From: Phycisphaerae bacterium
GTDB taxonomy: Bacteria; Planctomycetota; Phycisphaerae; UBA1845; PWPN01
NCBI GenBank assembly: GCA_026647385.1
Contig: JAPKGY010000062.1
Coordinates: 1-9,449 of the forward strand
Direction: 5' to 3'
DNA: 9,449 nt
Shown here: positions 1 to 6,089 of the stretch, piece by piece
How the letters are laid out: each line of letters begins with the position of its first letter
How positions within the stretch are numbered: position 1 is the first letter of the stretch
Made by a program: the position numbers and the translations under genes
Notes under the pieces: model-generated
The model's database searches: none
What the model saw: the letters and a program-made list of their open reading frames with translations, nothing else
Told to the model about the DNA's origin: nothing

Positions 1-70
1 CGTAATAAGTATGGATGCGGATGAGCAACATGATCCAGAAGAGATACCGAAGTTTCTTGCTGCTCATATT

Positions 71-790
71 ATGCACATGATCGGGCGTCGGGGATTAGTG
101 ATCGCGATTCTCTGTGGCGCGGCGGCCTTGCCGGTGATCATCGGGGCGAGTTGCCCGCCTCCGACCAATCCGTTCTACCTGGCGGTGACCCCGGATCGGT
201 TGAACACGAACACGCAGATTCCGGAATGCAGTCCCGGCTTCGTCTGCATTTCGGTGGTCAACACCGCGTGCGTCGACTGCGAGGTTTCGCTGTTCCGTCA
301 CGACGGATATGACCTGACGACGCCGCCGACGTACTGCACGTGGGTGCCTCCGAACAACGTGTGGTTCCCGGAGGATCGTTCGCAGTATTGCCCGGGCTAC
401 AACGTCGGTGAGTACCAGCTCTCTCGTCCGCAGTTGTTCGCCGCGAACCTTTTGTATCCGATCCAGGGTCAGAACGTCCGCGTGCTGAAGCCTCGTGAGT
501 CGCTGCAGGTGCGGATTCAGGACACCAGCGTGAAGTCGTTCGGGATCCAGCTCGGCCGGGTCGGGACGCTGCCGAACAATCCGGAGATCACCGACGGGCC
601 GAAATACCGTTGCACGATGGTCGATCTGGGGCCCTACGTTCGCGTGCAGCGGTCGCCGGAGCACGTGCCTTCGGGAGAGACGTTCCAGTTCGTGATTTAC
701 GACCTGAACAATTGTGCGTTGCCGGGCCTGGCCCAGTTCGCGACCCGGACGGGCACCTCGAGCGGCACCGGATGTCCGAATACGCCCTGA
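71..790 (+). CDS. Cysteine-rich exported hypothetical protein
   Basis: I do not recognise this family. From the chosen start the product is 239 residues. It has a classic export signal: two arginines (residues 6-7), a hydrophobic run at about 9-26, then Cys28 followed by prolines. Cys28 could be a lipidation site, but the preceding G-A-S is a poor lipobox (position -3 is normally L, V or I), so ordinary secretion is equally possible. The mature part has nine more cysteines spread along its length (for example in ECSPGFVC and TACVDC), which suggests disulfides in an oxidising compartment. No enzyme motif is visible. The frame is also open from ATG 11, but codons 11-70 are AT-rich at third positions, unlike the rest of the gene, and they would place a charged 20-residue tail before the signal. 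ATG 71 or 77 is therefore preferred, although neither has a good Shine-Dalgarno sequence. Confidence 0.65.
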   Translation: MHMIGRRGLVIAILCGAAALPVIIGASCPPPTNPFYLAVTPDRLNTNTQIPECSPGFVCISVVNTACVDCEVSLFRHDGYDLTTPPTYCTWVPPNNVWFPEDRSQYCPGYNVGEYQLSRPQLFAANLLYPIQGQNVRVLKPRESLQVRIQDTSVKSFGIQLGRVGTLPNNPEITDGPKYRCTMVDLGPYVRVQRSPEHVPSGETFQFVIYDLNNCALPGLAQFATRTGTSSGTGCPNTP

Positions 791-935
791 GCCGTGCGAG
801 GGTCAGCCTTCTCCGGCGGCGCGCCATCCCCATCCATGCCAAGCCTCGGCCTTCGTGACCGGCGTCTGTGGTCGCGTCGCGTCCGTCGAGTCGGTGCATC
901 GGCCGTTTAGCCGGCGGCCGGCCGGACTGGACTCC

Positions 936-943
936 AAAGAGGG
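936..943 (+). promoter_or_regulatory. Ribosome binding site deciding the start of the metal-binding lipoprotein
   Basis: The purine run aaagaggg ends 8 bases before ATG 952. This supports ATG 952 over the in-frame upstream ATG 868, which would add 28 residues with no signal-peptide character ahead of the export signal. Confidence 0.5.
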
Positions 944-951
944 TACTGAAG

Positions 952-2004
952 ATGCAATTACAGTTCGCGCGGCACGGTAAGGAACGGAGGTCGGCTCGCG
1001 GTCGGGCCCACGTCGCCGCGGTCCCGGTGACGGTGGTCCTGGCTGTCTTCCTCGGTTGCGGGGGGAACTCGAAGCCCTCCGCCGGCGACAAGCCGCTGGT
1101 TTTGTGTACCACCACGATGATCGCGGACATGGTCGGCCGGATCGGCGGCGATCGGGTGCGGGTCATCGGCATCATGCCGCCGGGGACCGACCCCCACATC
1201 TACGAGCCCAAGCCTGACGACAGCGTGTTGATGCAGAAAGCGGCGTTGATCCTGTACAACGGGCTGCACCTGGAAGGCAAGATGGTGGCGATGTTCGAGC
1301 GGGCGGGGGCCAAGGGTGTGGCTTTGGCGGAGGATCCGCGAATCAAGACCCGGGGCTCCGAGTCGAACCAGGGGGCGCCGGATCCGCACTGCTGGTGGAA
1401 TGCCCGTTACTTCATGATCTATACGGAGCGTGCCCGGGACGCGCTGATCGGCATCGATCCGCAGGGCGCGGACGGGTACCGCGAGCGGGCGGCGCGGTAT
1501 CTGGCGGAGCTGGAGGATCTGGACGGGCGGATTCGGGCGGCCATCGAGCGGATTCCGCCCGAGCGGCGTTACCTGATCACGAGCCATGATGCGTTTTATT
1601 ATTATGGCCTGGCCTACGGGCTGAAGGTGGACGGGGTGCTCGGAATCAGCACCGAGGCGAGTGTTCGTGCGTTGCGGGTCGACGAGCTGGTGCGTCTGGT
1701 GGTCGAGCGGCGCATCCCCGCGGTGTTTCATGAGACCTCGGTTTCAGCCTCGCTCAACGAGATCGTGACCCGGGTGGTGGACCTGGCGGGCCGGCAAGGG
1801 CACCCTGTGGTGATTCCGGAGCAAGCGCTGTACAGTGACAGCCTGGACAAGCCCGGCACGCCCGCGGGTACGTACCTGGGGGCGCTGCGGGAGAATACGC
1901 GAATCATCGTGAGCGCGCTGGCCGACGAGGACGTGAGCGAGCTGTTGCAGCCGGACAAGGATGCTGGCGGTGGCGATCATCGACACAAAGCAGCGCCGAA
2001 ATGA
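952..2004 (+). CDS. Metal ABC transporter substrate-binding lipoprotein (TroA/MntA/ZnuA family)
   Basis: This is the extracytoplasmic metal receptor (cluster A-I) of the importer encoded by this gene and the next two. The 350-residue product has a signal peptide with hydrophobic core about 21-34 and a near-lipobox FLGC with Cys36 as probable lipidated residue. The four expected ligands are visible by alignment from memory to Treponema TroA: His82 in DPHIYEP, His146 in PDPHCWW, His212 in SHDAFYYYG and Asp296 in YSDSLDKPGT. The C-terminal PGTPAGTYLGALREN block is typical of the family. The His-rich loop common in ZnuA zinc receptors is absent between the first two ligands. This, together with the ATPase motif, favours Mn or Fe, although a HHHD site can also bind Zn. 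A short His-containing tail (DHRHK) ends the protein. The last 44 bases overlap the ATPase gene if that begins at 1961. Confidence 0.93.
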   Translation: MQLQFARHGKERRSARGRAHVAAVPVTVVLAVFLGCGGNSKPSAGDKPLVLCTTTMIADMVGRIGGDRVRVIGIMPPGTDPHIYEPKPDDSVLMQKAALILYNGLHLEGKMVAMFERAGAKGVALAEDPRIKTRGSESNQGAPDPHCWWNARYFMIYTERARDALIGIDPQGADGYRERAARYLAELEDLDGRIRAAIERIPPERRYLITSHDAFYYYGLAYGLKVDGVLGISTEASVRALRVDELVRLVVERRIPAVFHETSVSASLNEIVTRVVDLAGRQGHPVVIPEQALYSDSLDKPGTPAGTYLGALRENTRIIVSALADEDVSELLQPDKDAGGGDHRHKAAPK

Positions 2005-2800
2005 GACGGCGGATCGGCCGCAGCCCGGCGGGTCGGCTGTCCCCTCGTTGGAAGTGATCGGCCTGACGGTCTCGTATCGTCAGATGCCGGTATTGCGCCA
2101 CGTGAACGTCACGACGCGCAAAGGCGAATTGATCGCCATCGTCGGGCCGAACGGAGCGGGTAAGAGCACGTTTCTCAAGGCGATTCTCGGGCTGGTTCCG
2201 ATCGATGCGGGCGTCATTCGCGTGCTGGGTCGACCGTGGAAGGAGGCCCGGCGGCAGATGGCCTACGTGCCGCAGACGGAAAGCGCGGACTGGGACTTTC
2301 CCGTCACCGTGCGCGAGGTTGTCCTGATGGGTCGGTATGGCGCGCTGGGGCTTTTCGGAAGGCCTTCGCGTCGGGACGTTGAACTGGTCGAGCAATGCCT
2401 TCAAACCGTCGGCATGGAGAGCTTCGCCGACCGGCACATCCGGCAACTGTCCGGCGGGCAGCAGCAGCGCGTCTTTCTGGCCCGGGCGCTGGCCCAGCAG
2501 GCCGAGGTTTTGCTCCTGGACGAGCCGTTCACCGGGGTCGACGCCCGGACCGAGGCAGCCATCTTCGAGCTGATGAGCGGATTCGCCCGGGCGGGCAAGA
2601 CGCTGCTGGTCGTGCTCCACAACTTGCAGATCCTCGATCGGTTCGATCGTGTGTTGATGCTCAATCAACAGGTTGTGGCGTACGGTCCGCCGGCGGAAGT
2701 GGTCACCGACGAGTGTCTGCGGCGGACGTACGGTGGTCGAATGAGTTTCCTCGACGAGGCCGAACGGACGATTCGGGAAGGGCCGTCGGATGTGCGCTGA
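1961..2800 (+). CDS. Metal ABC transporter ATP-binding protein (Mn/Fe/Zn type)
   Basis: This is the cytoplasmic ATPase of the metal importer, 279 residues from ATG 1961. All nucleotide-binding elements are present: Walker A GPNGAGKST (62-70), Q-loop Gln105, signature LSGGQ (163-167), Walker B VLLLDEP (183-189) and switch His220. The stretch after the Q-loop, SADWDFPVTVREVVLMGRYG (108-127), closely resembles manganese/iron-type ATPases such as SitB, MntB and TroB. The start is uncertain: ATG 1961 lies inside the preceding gene and its only purine run (aagg) abuts the ATG, while the family core begins near residue 30, where a TTG at 2048 is the only close alternative. The first 28 residues look unconserved. 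The stop overlaps the permease start by 11 bases, so the three genes are probably one transcript with coupled translation. Confidence 0.93.
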   Translation: MLAVAIIDTKQRRNETADRPQPGGSAVPSLEVIGLTVSYRQMPVLRHVNVTTRKGELIAIVGPNGAGKSTFLKAILGLVPIDAGVIRVLGRPWKEARRQMAYVPQTESADWDFPVTVREVVLMGRYGALGLFGRPSRRDVELVEQCLQTVGMESFADRHIRQLSGGQQQRVFLARALAQQAEVLLLDEPFTGVDARTEAAIFELMSGFARAGKTLLVVLHNLQILDRFDRVLMLNQQVVAYGPPAEVVTDECLRRTYGGRMSFLDEAERTIREGPSDVR

Positions 2801-4124
2801 CCCGCTGGTATTGGCCCAGGCGGCGGCCGACCTGATCAGTTGGCAGGACCGGCTGCGCAGCCCGATCGTGAACCACTGGGAGCCGCTGGTTTGCAGCATA
2901 CTTGTGGGGATCGTGCTGGGTTTGCTGGGGTGTTTCGTGGTGCTGCGACACATGGCGTTGATCGGCGACGCCATTTCGCACGCGGTGCTGCCCGGGGTGG
3001 TGATCGCGTTCCTGCTGGTGAGCACCGGGGTGACGGGCCTGTTCGTGGGCGCGCTGGTCGCCGCGGTGGTGACGGCCGTCGGCATCAACCTCGTGACCCG
3101 CTTCAGCCGGGTGAAGCAGGACGCCGCCATCGGGATTGTCTTCACGGCCATGTTCGCGGTGGGCGTCATTCTGATCAGCCAACTGCCCGCGGGGACGCAC
3201 TTTGACCTGAAGTGCTTTTTGTTCGGCGATCCGCTGGCCGTCGAGCGCGTCGACCTGCTCAGTGCCGTCATCATCACGCCGCTGGTGGTGGCGTTCGTCG
3301 CCCTGCTGTTTCATCCGCTCAAGCTGTTGAGCTTCGACGAAACGCTGGCCCGGACAATGGGCGTGCCGACGACCGCGCTGCACTACTTGATGATGATCAT
3401 GCTGTCCGCCACGGTCGTCGCGGCGTTGCGCAGCGTGGGGGTGATCATGGCGGTCGCGATGCTGATCACGCCGGCGGCCATCGCGTACCAGTTGACCAAC
3501 CGGTTGCGGGTGATGCTGATTCTCGCGTCGCTCAGCGGAGGGCTGTCGGCCGGCCTGGGTATGTTCCTCGCCTTTCTGGCGAACGTGCCGCCCGGCCCCG
3601 CGATGGTGTTGGTGGCCGCCGGTCTGTTCGGCCTGGCCATGGTGTTCGCGCCGGAACGGGGCGTCCTGACCGCGTGGCTTCGGCGGCGGCAGATTCGCCG
3701 ACACATCCTCGATGAGGACGTGTTGAAGGAGCTGGCTCGGATCGAGGAGTCGGCCGGGGTGGGGAAAGCCTCCCTGGCGGACGCCATGTCCTCGGTGCCG
3801 GGCAGCCAGGTCCGCGGTTCGGTTGAGCGTCTGACCCGTGCCGGACTGGTGGCGGCGGGCGCCGCCGAGCCGGTGCTCACCGAAAGCGGTCGCCGCAGGG
3901 CGCTCGAAATGCTCCGGGCGCATCGGCTGTGGGAAACGTATCTCGCGAAGTTGGAGGTCGAGGACGAACGGGTCCACCCCGAAGCCGAGCGGCTCGAACA
4001 CGCCCACGACCTGGCCGACCAGCTTGCCGAAACCCTGGGGGAACCGCGTTCGGACCCGCACGGCCATCCGATTCCCCAGAGAACGTCAAGTTCACAAGAC
4101 GTCGGCCCCGAAACGCCGAAGTAG
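2790..4124 (+). CDS. Metal ABC permease fused to a C-terminal DtxR/MntR-type regulatory domain
   Basis: The product is 444 residues, whereas a plain ABC-3 family permease is about 280. Residues 33-287 form the multi-pass permease: the family hallmark GCFVVLRHMALIGDAISHAV (47-66) is clear, and hydrophobic segments follow up to FGLAMVFAP. After a basic linker (LRRRQIRRH, 297-305), residues 306-367 look like a winged helix ending in VERLTRAGLV and LTESGRR. Residues 368-430 match the DtxR/MntR metal-binding and dimerisation domain: His378 and Glu382 (DtxR H79/E83), His396 (H98), Glu400 (C102), Glu403 (E105), His404 (H106), then DPHGHPIP. Glu at the C102 position is as in MntR. The SH3-like C-terminal domain of DtxR is absent. 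Chlamydia YtgCR has the same permease-repressor arrangement. The start has purines gggaaggg 7 bases upstream and overlaps the ATPase stop. Confidence 0.93.
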   Translation: MCADPLVLAQAAADLISWQDRLRSPIVNHWEPLVCSILVGIVLGLLGCFVVLRHMALIGDAISHAVLPGVVIAFLLVSTGVTGLFVGALVAAVVTAVGINLVTRFSRVKQDAAIGIVFTAMFAVGVILISQLPAGTHFDLKCFLFGDPLAVERVDLLSAVIITPLVVAFVALLFHPLKLLSFDETLARTMGVPTTALHYLMMIMLSATVVAALRSVGVIMAVAMLITPAAIAYQLTNRLRVMLILASLSGGLSAGLGMFLAFLANVPPGPAMVLVAAGLFGLAMVFAPERGVLTAWLRRRQIRRHILDEDVLKELARIEESAGVGKASLADAMSSVPGSQVRGSVERLTRAGLVAAGAAEPVLTESGRRRALEMLRAHRLWETYLAKLEVEDERVHPEAERLEHAHDLADQLAETLGEPRSDPHGHPIPQRTSSSQDVGPETPK

Positions 4125-4132
4125 GATCGATC

Positions 4133-4152
4133 ACCGGCCCCGGCCGGCCGGT
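4133..4152 (+). terminator. Possible terminator hairpin after the metal importer operon
   Basis: The arms accggcc (4133-4139) and ggccggt (4146-4152) form a perfect 7-bp GC-rich stem with a 6-base loop, 8 bases after the permease stop. The following bases (cgttgagttgt) are only mildly T-rich, so this is a weak intrinsic terminator at best and may be merely a structured 3' end. Confidence 0.3.
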
Positions 4153-4231
4153 CGTTGAGTTGTAGCCGTGACCCGTTGGGTTCCCGCGATGAGGGACCTT
4201 CGTGATTGACAGTGAATAGTTGGCTGTCGCT

Positions 4232-4253
4232 CTTGTCCGCGTGTGCGGACAGG
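4232..4253 (+). repeat. Inverted repeat in the sulfatase leader
   Basis: The arms tgtccgc (4234-4240) and gcggaca (4245-4251) are perfect complements around the 4-base loop gtgt, and the stem extends outward by a wobble pair and a C-G pair. It lies 40-55 bases before the candidate sulfatase starts. A second tight dyad, cggga-tg-tcccg (4259-4270), follows. The pair could be an operator or a leader structure; the function is unknown. Confidence 0.4.
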
Positions 4254-4279
4254 ACCGCCGGGATGTCCCGCATTTATTC

Positions 4280-4297
4280 AAGGAGCGATCGGTGGAG
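4280..4297 (+). promoter_or_regulatory. Two alternative ribosome binding sites of the sulfatase gene
   Basis: A canonical aaggag (4280-4285) stands 6 bases before an in-frame GTG at 4292. A second purine run, ggtggag (4291-4297), stands 9 bases before ATG 4307. Either could set the start; the two products differ by five residues before the signal peptide. Confidence 0.5.
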
Positions 4298-4306
4298 ATT
4301 TCGTTC

Positions 4307-5716
4307 ATGAAACGTTCGATTCGTAGTCGAGTTGTCGGGGTCATCGTGCTTGCTTCGGCATGCCCGACCCTTGCCGCCGGCGCGCCGAACGAGCAGGTCA
4401 ATCGCGAGACCGGCGCCAGGCCCAACATCGTTTTTATCTTCGCCGATGACTGGGGTTGGGGCGATTTGGGATGCCGCGGCAACAAATGGGTCAAGACACC
4501 CCGCCTTGACCGGCTCGCGAGCGAAGGCATGGAGTTTCATCAGTTCAATGTGGTCAATCCCGTCTGCTCGCCAAGCCGCGTGGCCGCCATGACCGGACAG
4601 TATCCCGCGCGCTGGAGTGTCCACCAGCATTTCGCCGAAATCGAGCTGAACCAGCAGCGCGGAATGCCCGACTGGCTTGATCCGAAAGCACCCATGCTGG
4701 CACGCATGCTCAAGAAAGCCGGCTATCACACCGGTCACTTCGGCAAATGGCATTTGACGAATCGTGGAGCCGAGGGTGCTCCGGAGCCGAGCGCCTATGG
4801 TTTTGACGAGTGGGCGGCTTTCAACGCGCCCGGCCCGCAGGCCGGACTCCACGACACGGCGACCAACGCGGCCAAATTCATCCAGGCCCACAAGGACCAT
4901 CCTTTCTATCTCAACGTCTGGCTGCATGAGACTCACACGCCGCACGTGCCGACCGAGGAATCGATGAAACAACACGCCGACCTCGACGAGCAGAAACAAG
5001 TCTACGCCGCGGTCGTCACGGACGGCGACAATGCCGTCGGCCAGGTGCTGGATGCGCTCCAAAAAGCCGGTGTGGAAAAAAACACGATCGTGATATTCTC
5101 CAGCGATAATGGTCCCGAGAGCACTGGGCCGAAAGCGAAAAAGCAGCATAGTGCCCACTCCGAACATGGGCTTGGAACCTACTACAGCGTCGGCGAAACC
5201 GGCGGTCTGCGCGGACGGAAGCGCAGTCTGTTTGAAGGCGGCGTGCGCGTGCCGTTCATCGTCCGCTGGCCGGGCCACACCCCGGCCGGTTTGGTCAACA
5301 AGACGACCGTCCTGGCCGCCGTGGACCTGCTGCCCACGCTCTGCGCGGCGGCGCGGGTCTCGCTTCCGGGAGATTATCAGCCTGACGGAGAGAACATGCT
5401 TCCCGCTTTTGAAGGCAAGAAGGTGTCGCGCCGCAAGCCCATCTACTGGGAATGGCGGGGAACCGCGCGTCCGCCGGACTGGTGGCCGCGCCTCGCCGTC
5501 CGCGAAGGCGATTGGAAGCTCTACCTGGACCCCTCCAACAACCGTGCGGAACTCTATAATCAGGTCCGCGACCGAGCCGAGGCACACGACCTGGCCGCCG
5601 AGAATCCCGGCCTCGTTTCCCATCTGAAGCAGCTTGCGATCCAATGGAAAAGCACGCTGCCCGAACATCCCGATCCCGCGTGTGTTTCCAAAGCGCGCCA
5701 GACGCCCGCGAAATAA
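4307..5716 (+). CDS. Secreted type I (formylglycine) sulfatase
   Basis: This hydrolyses a sulfate ester, probably on a sulfated sugar or polysaccharide; the substrate cannot be told from sequence. The 469-residue product has a signal peptide (basic residues 2-8, hydrophobic core 9-19, likely cleavage near TLAAGA, 21-26), placing it in the periplasm or outside the cell. The catalytic motif CSPSR (87-91) identifies Cys87 as the residue oxidised to formylglycine, which requires a maturation enzyme encoded elsewhere. Calcium-site aspartates are seen in FADDWGWGD (Asp47, Asp48) and SSDNG (Asp267, Asn268). Other active-site blocks are GKWH (146-149), WLHETHTPH (205-213) and LRGRKRSLFEGGVRVP with Lys305. 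Length and architecture are complete. GTG 4292 with a better-spaced aaggag would add MEISF. The gene has its own leader and no carbohydrate-active neighbour in this window. Confidence 0.93.
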   Translation: MKRSIRSRVVGVIVLASACPTLAAGAPNEQVNRETGARPNIVFIFADDWGWGDLGCRGNKWVKTPRLDRLASEGMEFHQFNVVNPVCSPSRVAAMTGQYPARWSVHQHFAEIELNQQRGMPDWLDPKAPMLARMLKKAGYHTGHFGKWHLTNRGAEGAPEPSAYGFDEWAAFNAPGPQAGLHDTATNAAKFIQAHKDHPFYLNVWLHETHTPHVPTEESMKQHADLDEQKQVYAAVVTDGDNAVGQVLDALQKAGVEKNTIVIFSSDNGPESTGPKAKKQHSAHSEHGLGTYYSVGETGGLRGRKRSLFEGGVRVPFIVRWPGHTPAGLVNKTTVLAAVDLLPTLCAAARVSLPGDYQPDGENMLPAFEGKKVSRRKPIYWEWRGTARPPDWWPRLAVREGDWKLYLDPSNNRAELYNQVRDRAEAHDLAAENPGLVSHLKQLAIQWKSTLPEHPDPACVSKARQTPAK

Positions 5717-5810
5717 CGATACGGTCAGAGCCTTCCGTTCTCCGAAAGCGTAAGGCAATAAGTCGGCAGTCTTTTGTTGTATGGCGACGGGCTCGATGTT
5801 TCCAGCCGCG

Positions 5811-5886
5811 TGATCTGTGTCATCCGTGGGCAGCCAAGGGGGGATGAGAAGTGTGGTCCGCAGATGGACGCGGATGACGCGGATTG
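5811..5886. repeat. Imperfect long inverted repeat (ctgtgtcatccgtg / cgcggatgacgcgg type)
   Basis: The left arm atctgtgtcatccgtg (5813-5828) and the right arm cgcggatgacgcggat (5869-5884) are complementary at 13 of 16 positions. The other three are T opposite G, which would still pair as G-U in RNA, and two more wobble pairs extend the outer end. The arms are 40 bases apart. The motif looks like a dispersed intergenic repeat, not a one-off. Confidence 0.6.
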
Positions 5887-5892
5887 AGGGAT

Positions 5893-5918
5893 TTGAGATT
5901 GGAGATTCCAAGTCTCAA
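5893..5918. repeat. Bulged hairpin A
   Basis: The 5' arm ttgagattgga (5893-5903) pairs with tccaa (5907-5911) and tctcaa (5913-5918), leaving G5912 as a single bulge and a 3-base loop. No T-run follows on either strand, so it is not an intrinsic terminator. Confidence 0.5.
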
Positions 5919-6008
5919 GGAGTGTATTTCGTTTGGGCTCGCGCGGGTTCGGATTTGAGGTTTCAGATTGGAATGCGTGCGGAGCGGACGGGCGGGCGCG
6001 GATCGAGA

Positions 6009-6036
6009 TTTGAAACTGAAGGTTTCAGGTTTCAGA
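6009..6036. repeat. Bulged hairpin B, same layout as hairpin A
   Basis: The 5' arm tgaaactgaa (6011-6020) pairs with ttca (6024-6027) and gtttca (6029-6034), again with a 3-base loop and a single bulged G (6028) in the 3' arm. One wobble and one T-A pair extend the base of the stem. Confidence 0.5.
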
Positions 6037-6089
6037 GAATGCAAATCAGACGAGCGGGCGCTGCGGTTCACGTGTTTGCGGGCGGCTGC

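Larger units (their letters stand above)
5717..6089. other. Gene-free spacer between converging units, rich in inverted repeats
   Basis: This 373-base stretch lies between the sulfatase stop and the last codon of the minus-strand operon. I see no convincing coding frame. A weak stem (gcctt 5730-5734 with aaggc 5752-5756) follows the sulfatase but lacks a clean T-run. The rest holds one long imperfect inverted repeat (5811-5886) and two bulged hairpins (5893-5918 and 6009-6036), with recurring gatttga, gattgg and gtttcag words between them. The 5890-6050 part is visibly less GC-rich than the flanking genes. Confidence 0.6.

Noticed and set aside
868..951. Upstream ATG for the metal-binding lipoprotein
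   Set aside because: It adds 28 residues in front of the signal peptide and has poorer ribosome-site support than ATG 952.
791..951. Possible MntR/DtxR operator before the metal importer
   Set aside because: I looked for a long AT-rich or TTAGG-like palindrome and found only GC-rich cggccg-type words, which are expected at this base composition.
1904..3277. Long open frame on the minus strand (457 codons) across the ATPase and permease genes
   Set aside because: It is antisense to genes with complete, recognisable motifs; the translation shows no domain and has composition typical of GC-rich shadow frames.
2703..4067. Long minus-strand open frame (454 codons), very rich in His, Arg and Gln
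   Set aside because: It is the antisense shadow of the permease-regulator fusion. The His/Arg/Gln richness comes from complementing hydrophobic codons, so it is not a metal-binding protein.
4274..5911. Longest minus-strand open frame (545 codons) opposite the sulfatase
   Set aside because: The sulfatase strand carries all catalytic motifs and a signal peptide; the antisense translation has none and simply mirrors its codon bias.
5890..6050. Possible CRISPR-like or tandem repeat array
   Set aside because: The gattgg, gatttga and gtttcag words recur but spacing and length are irregular, and no constant repeat with spacers is present.
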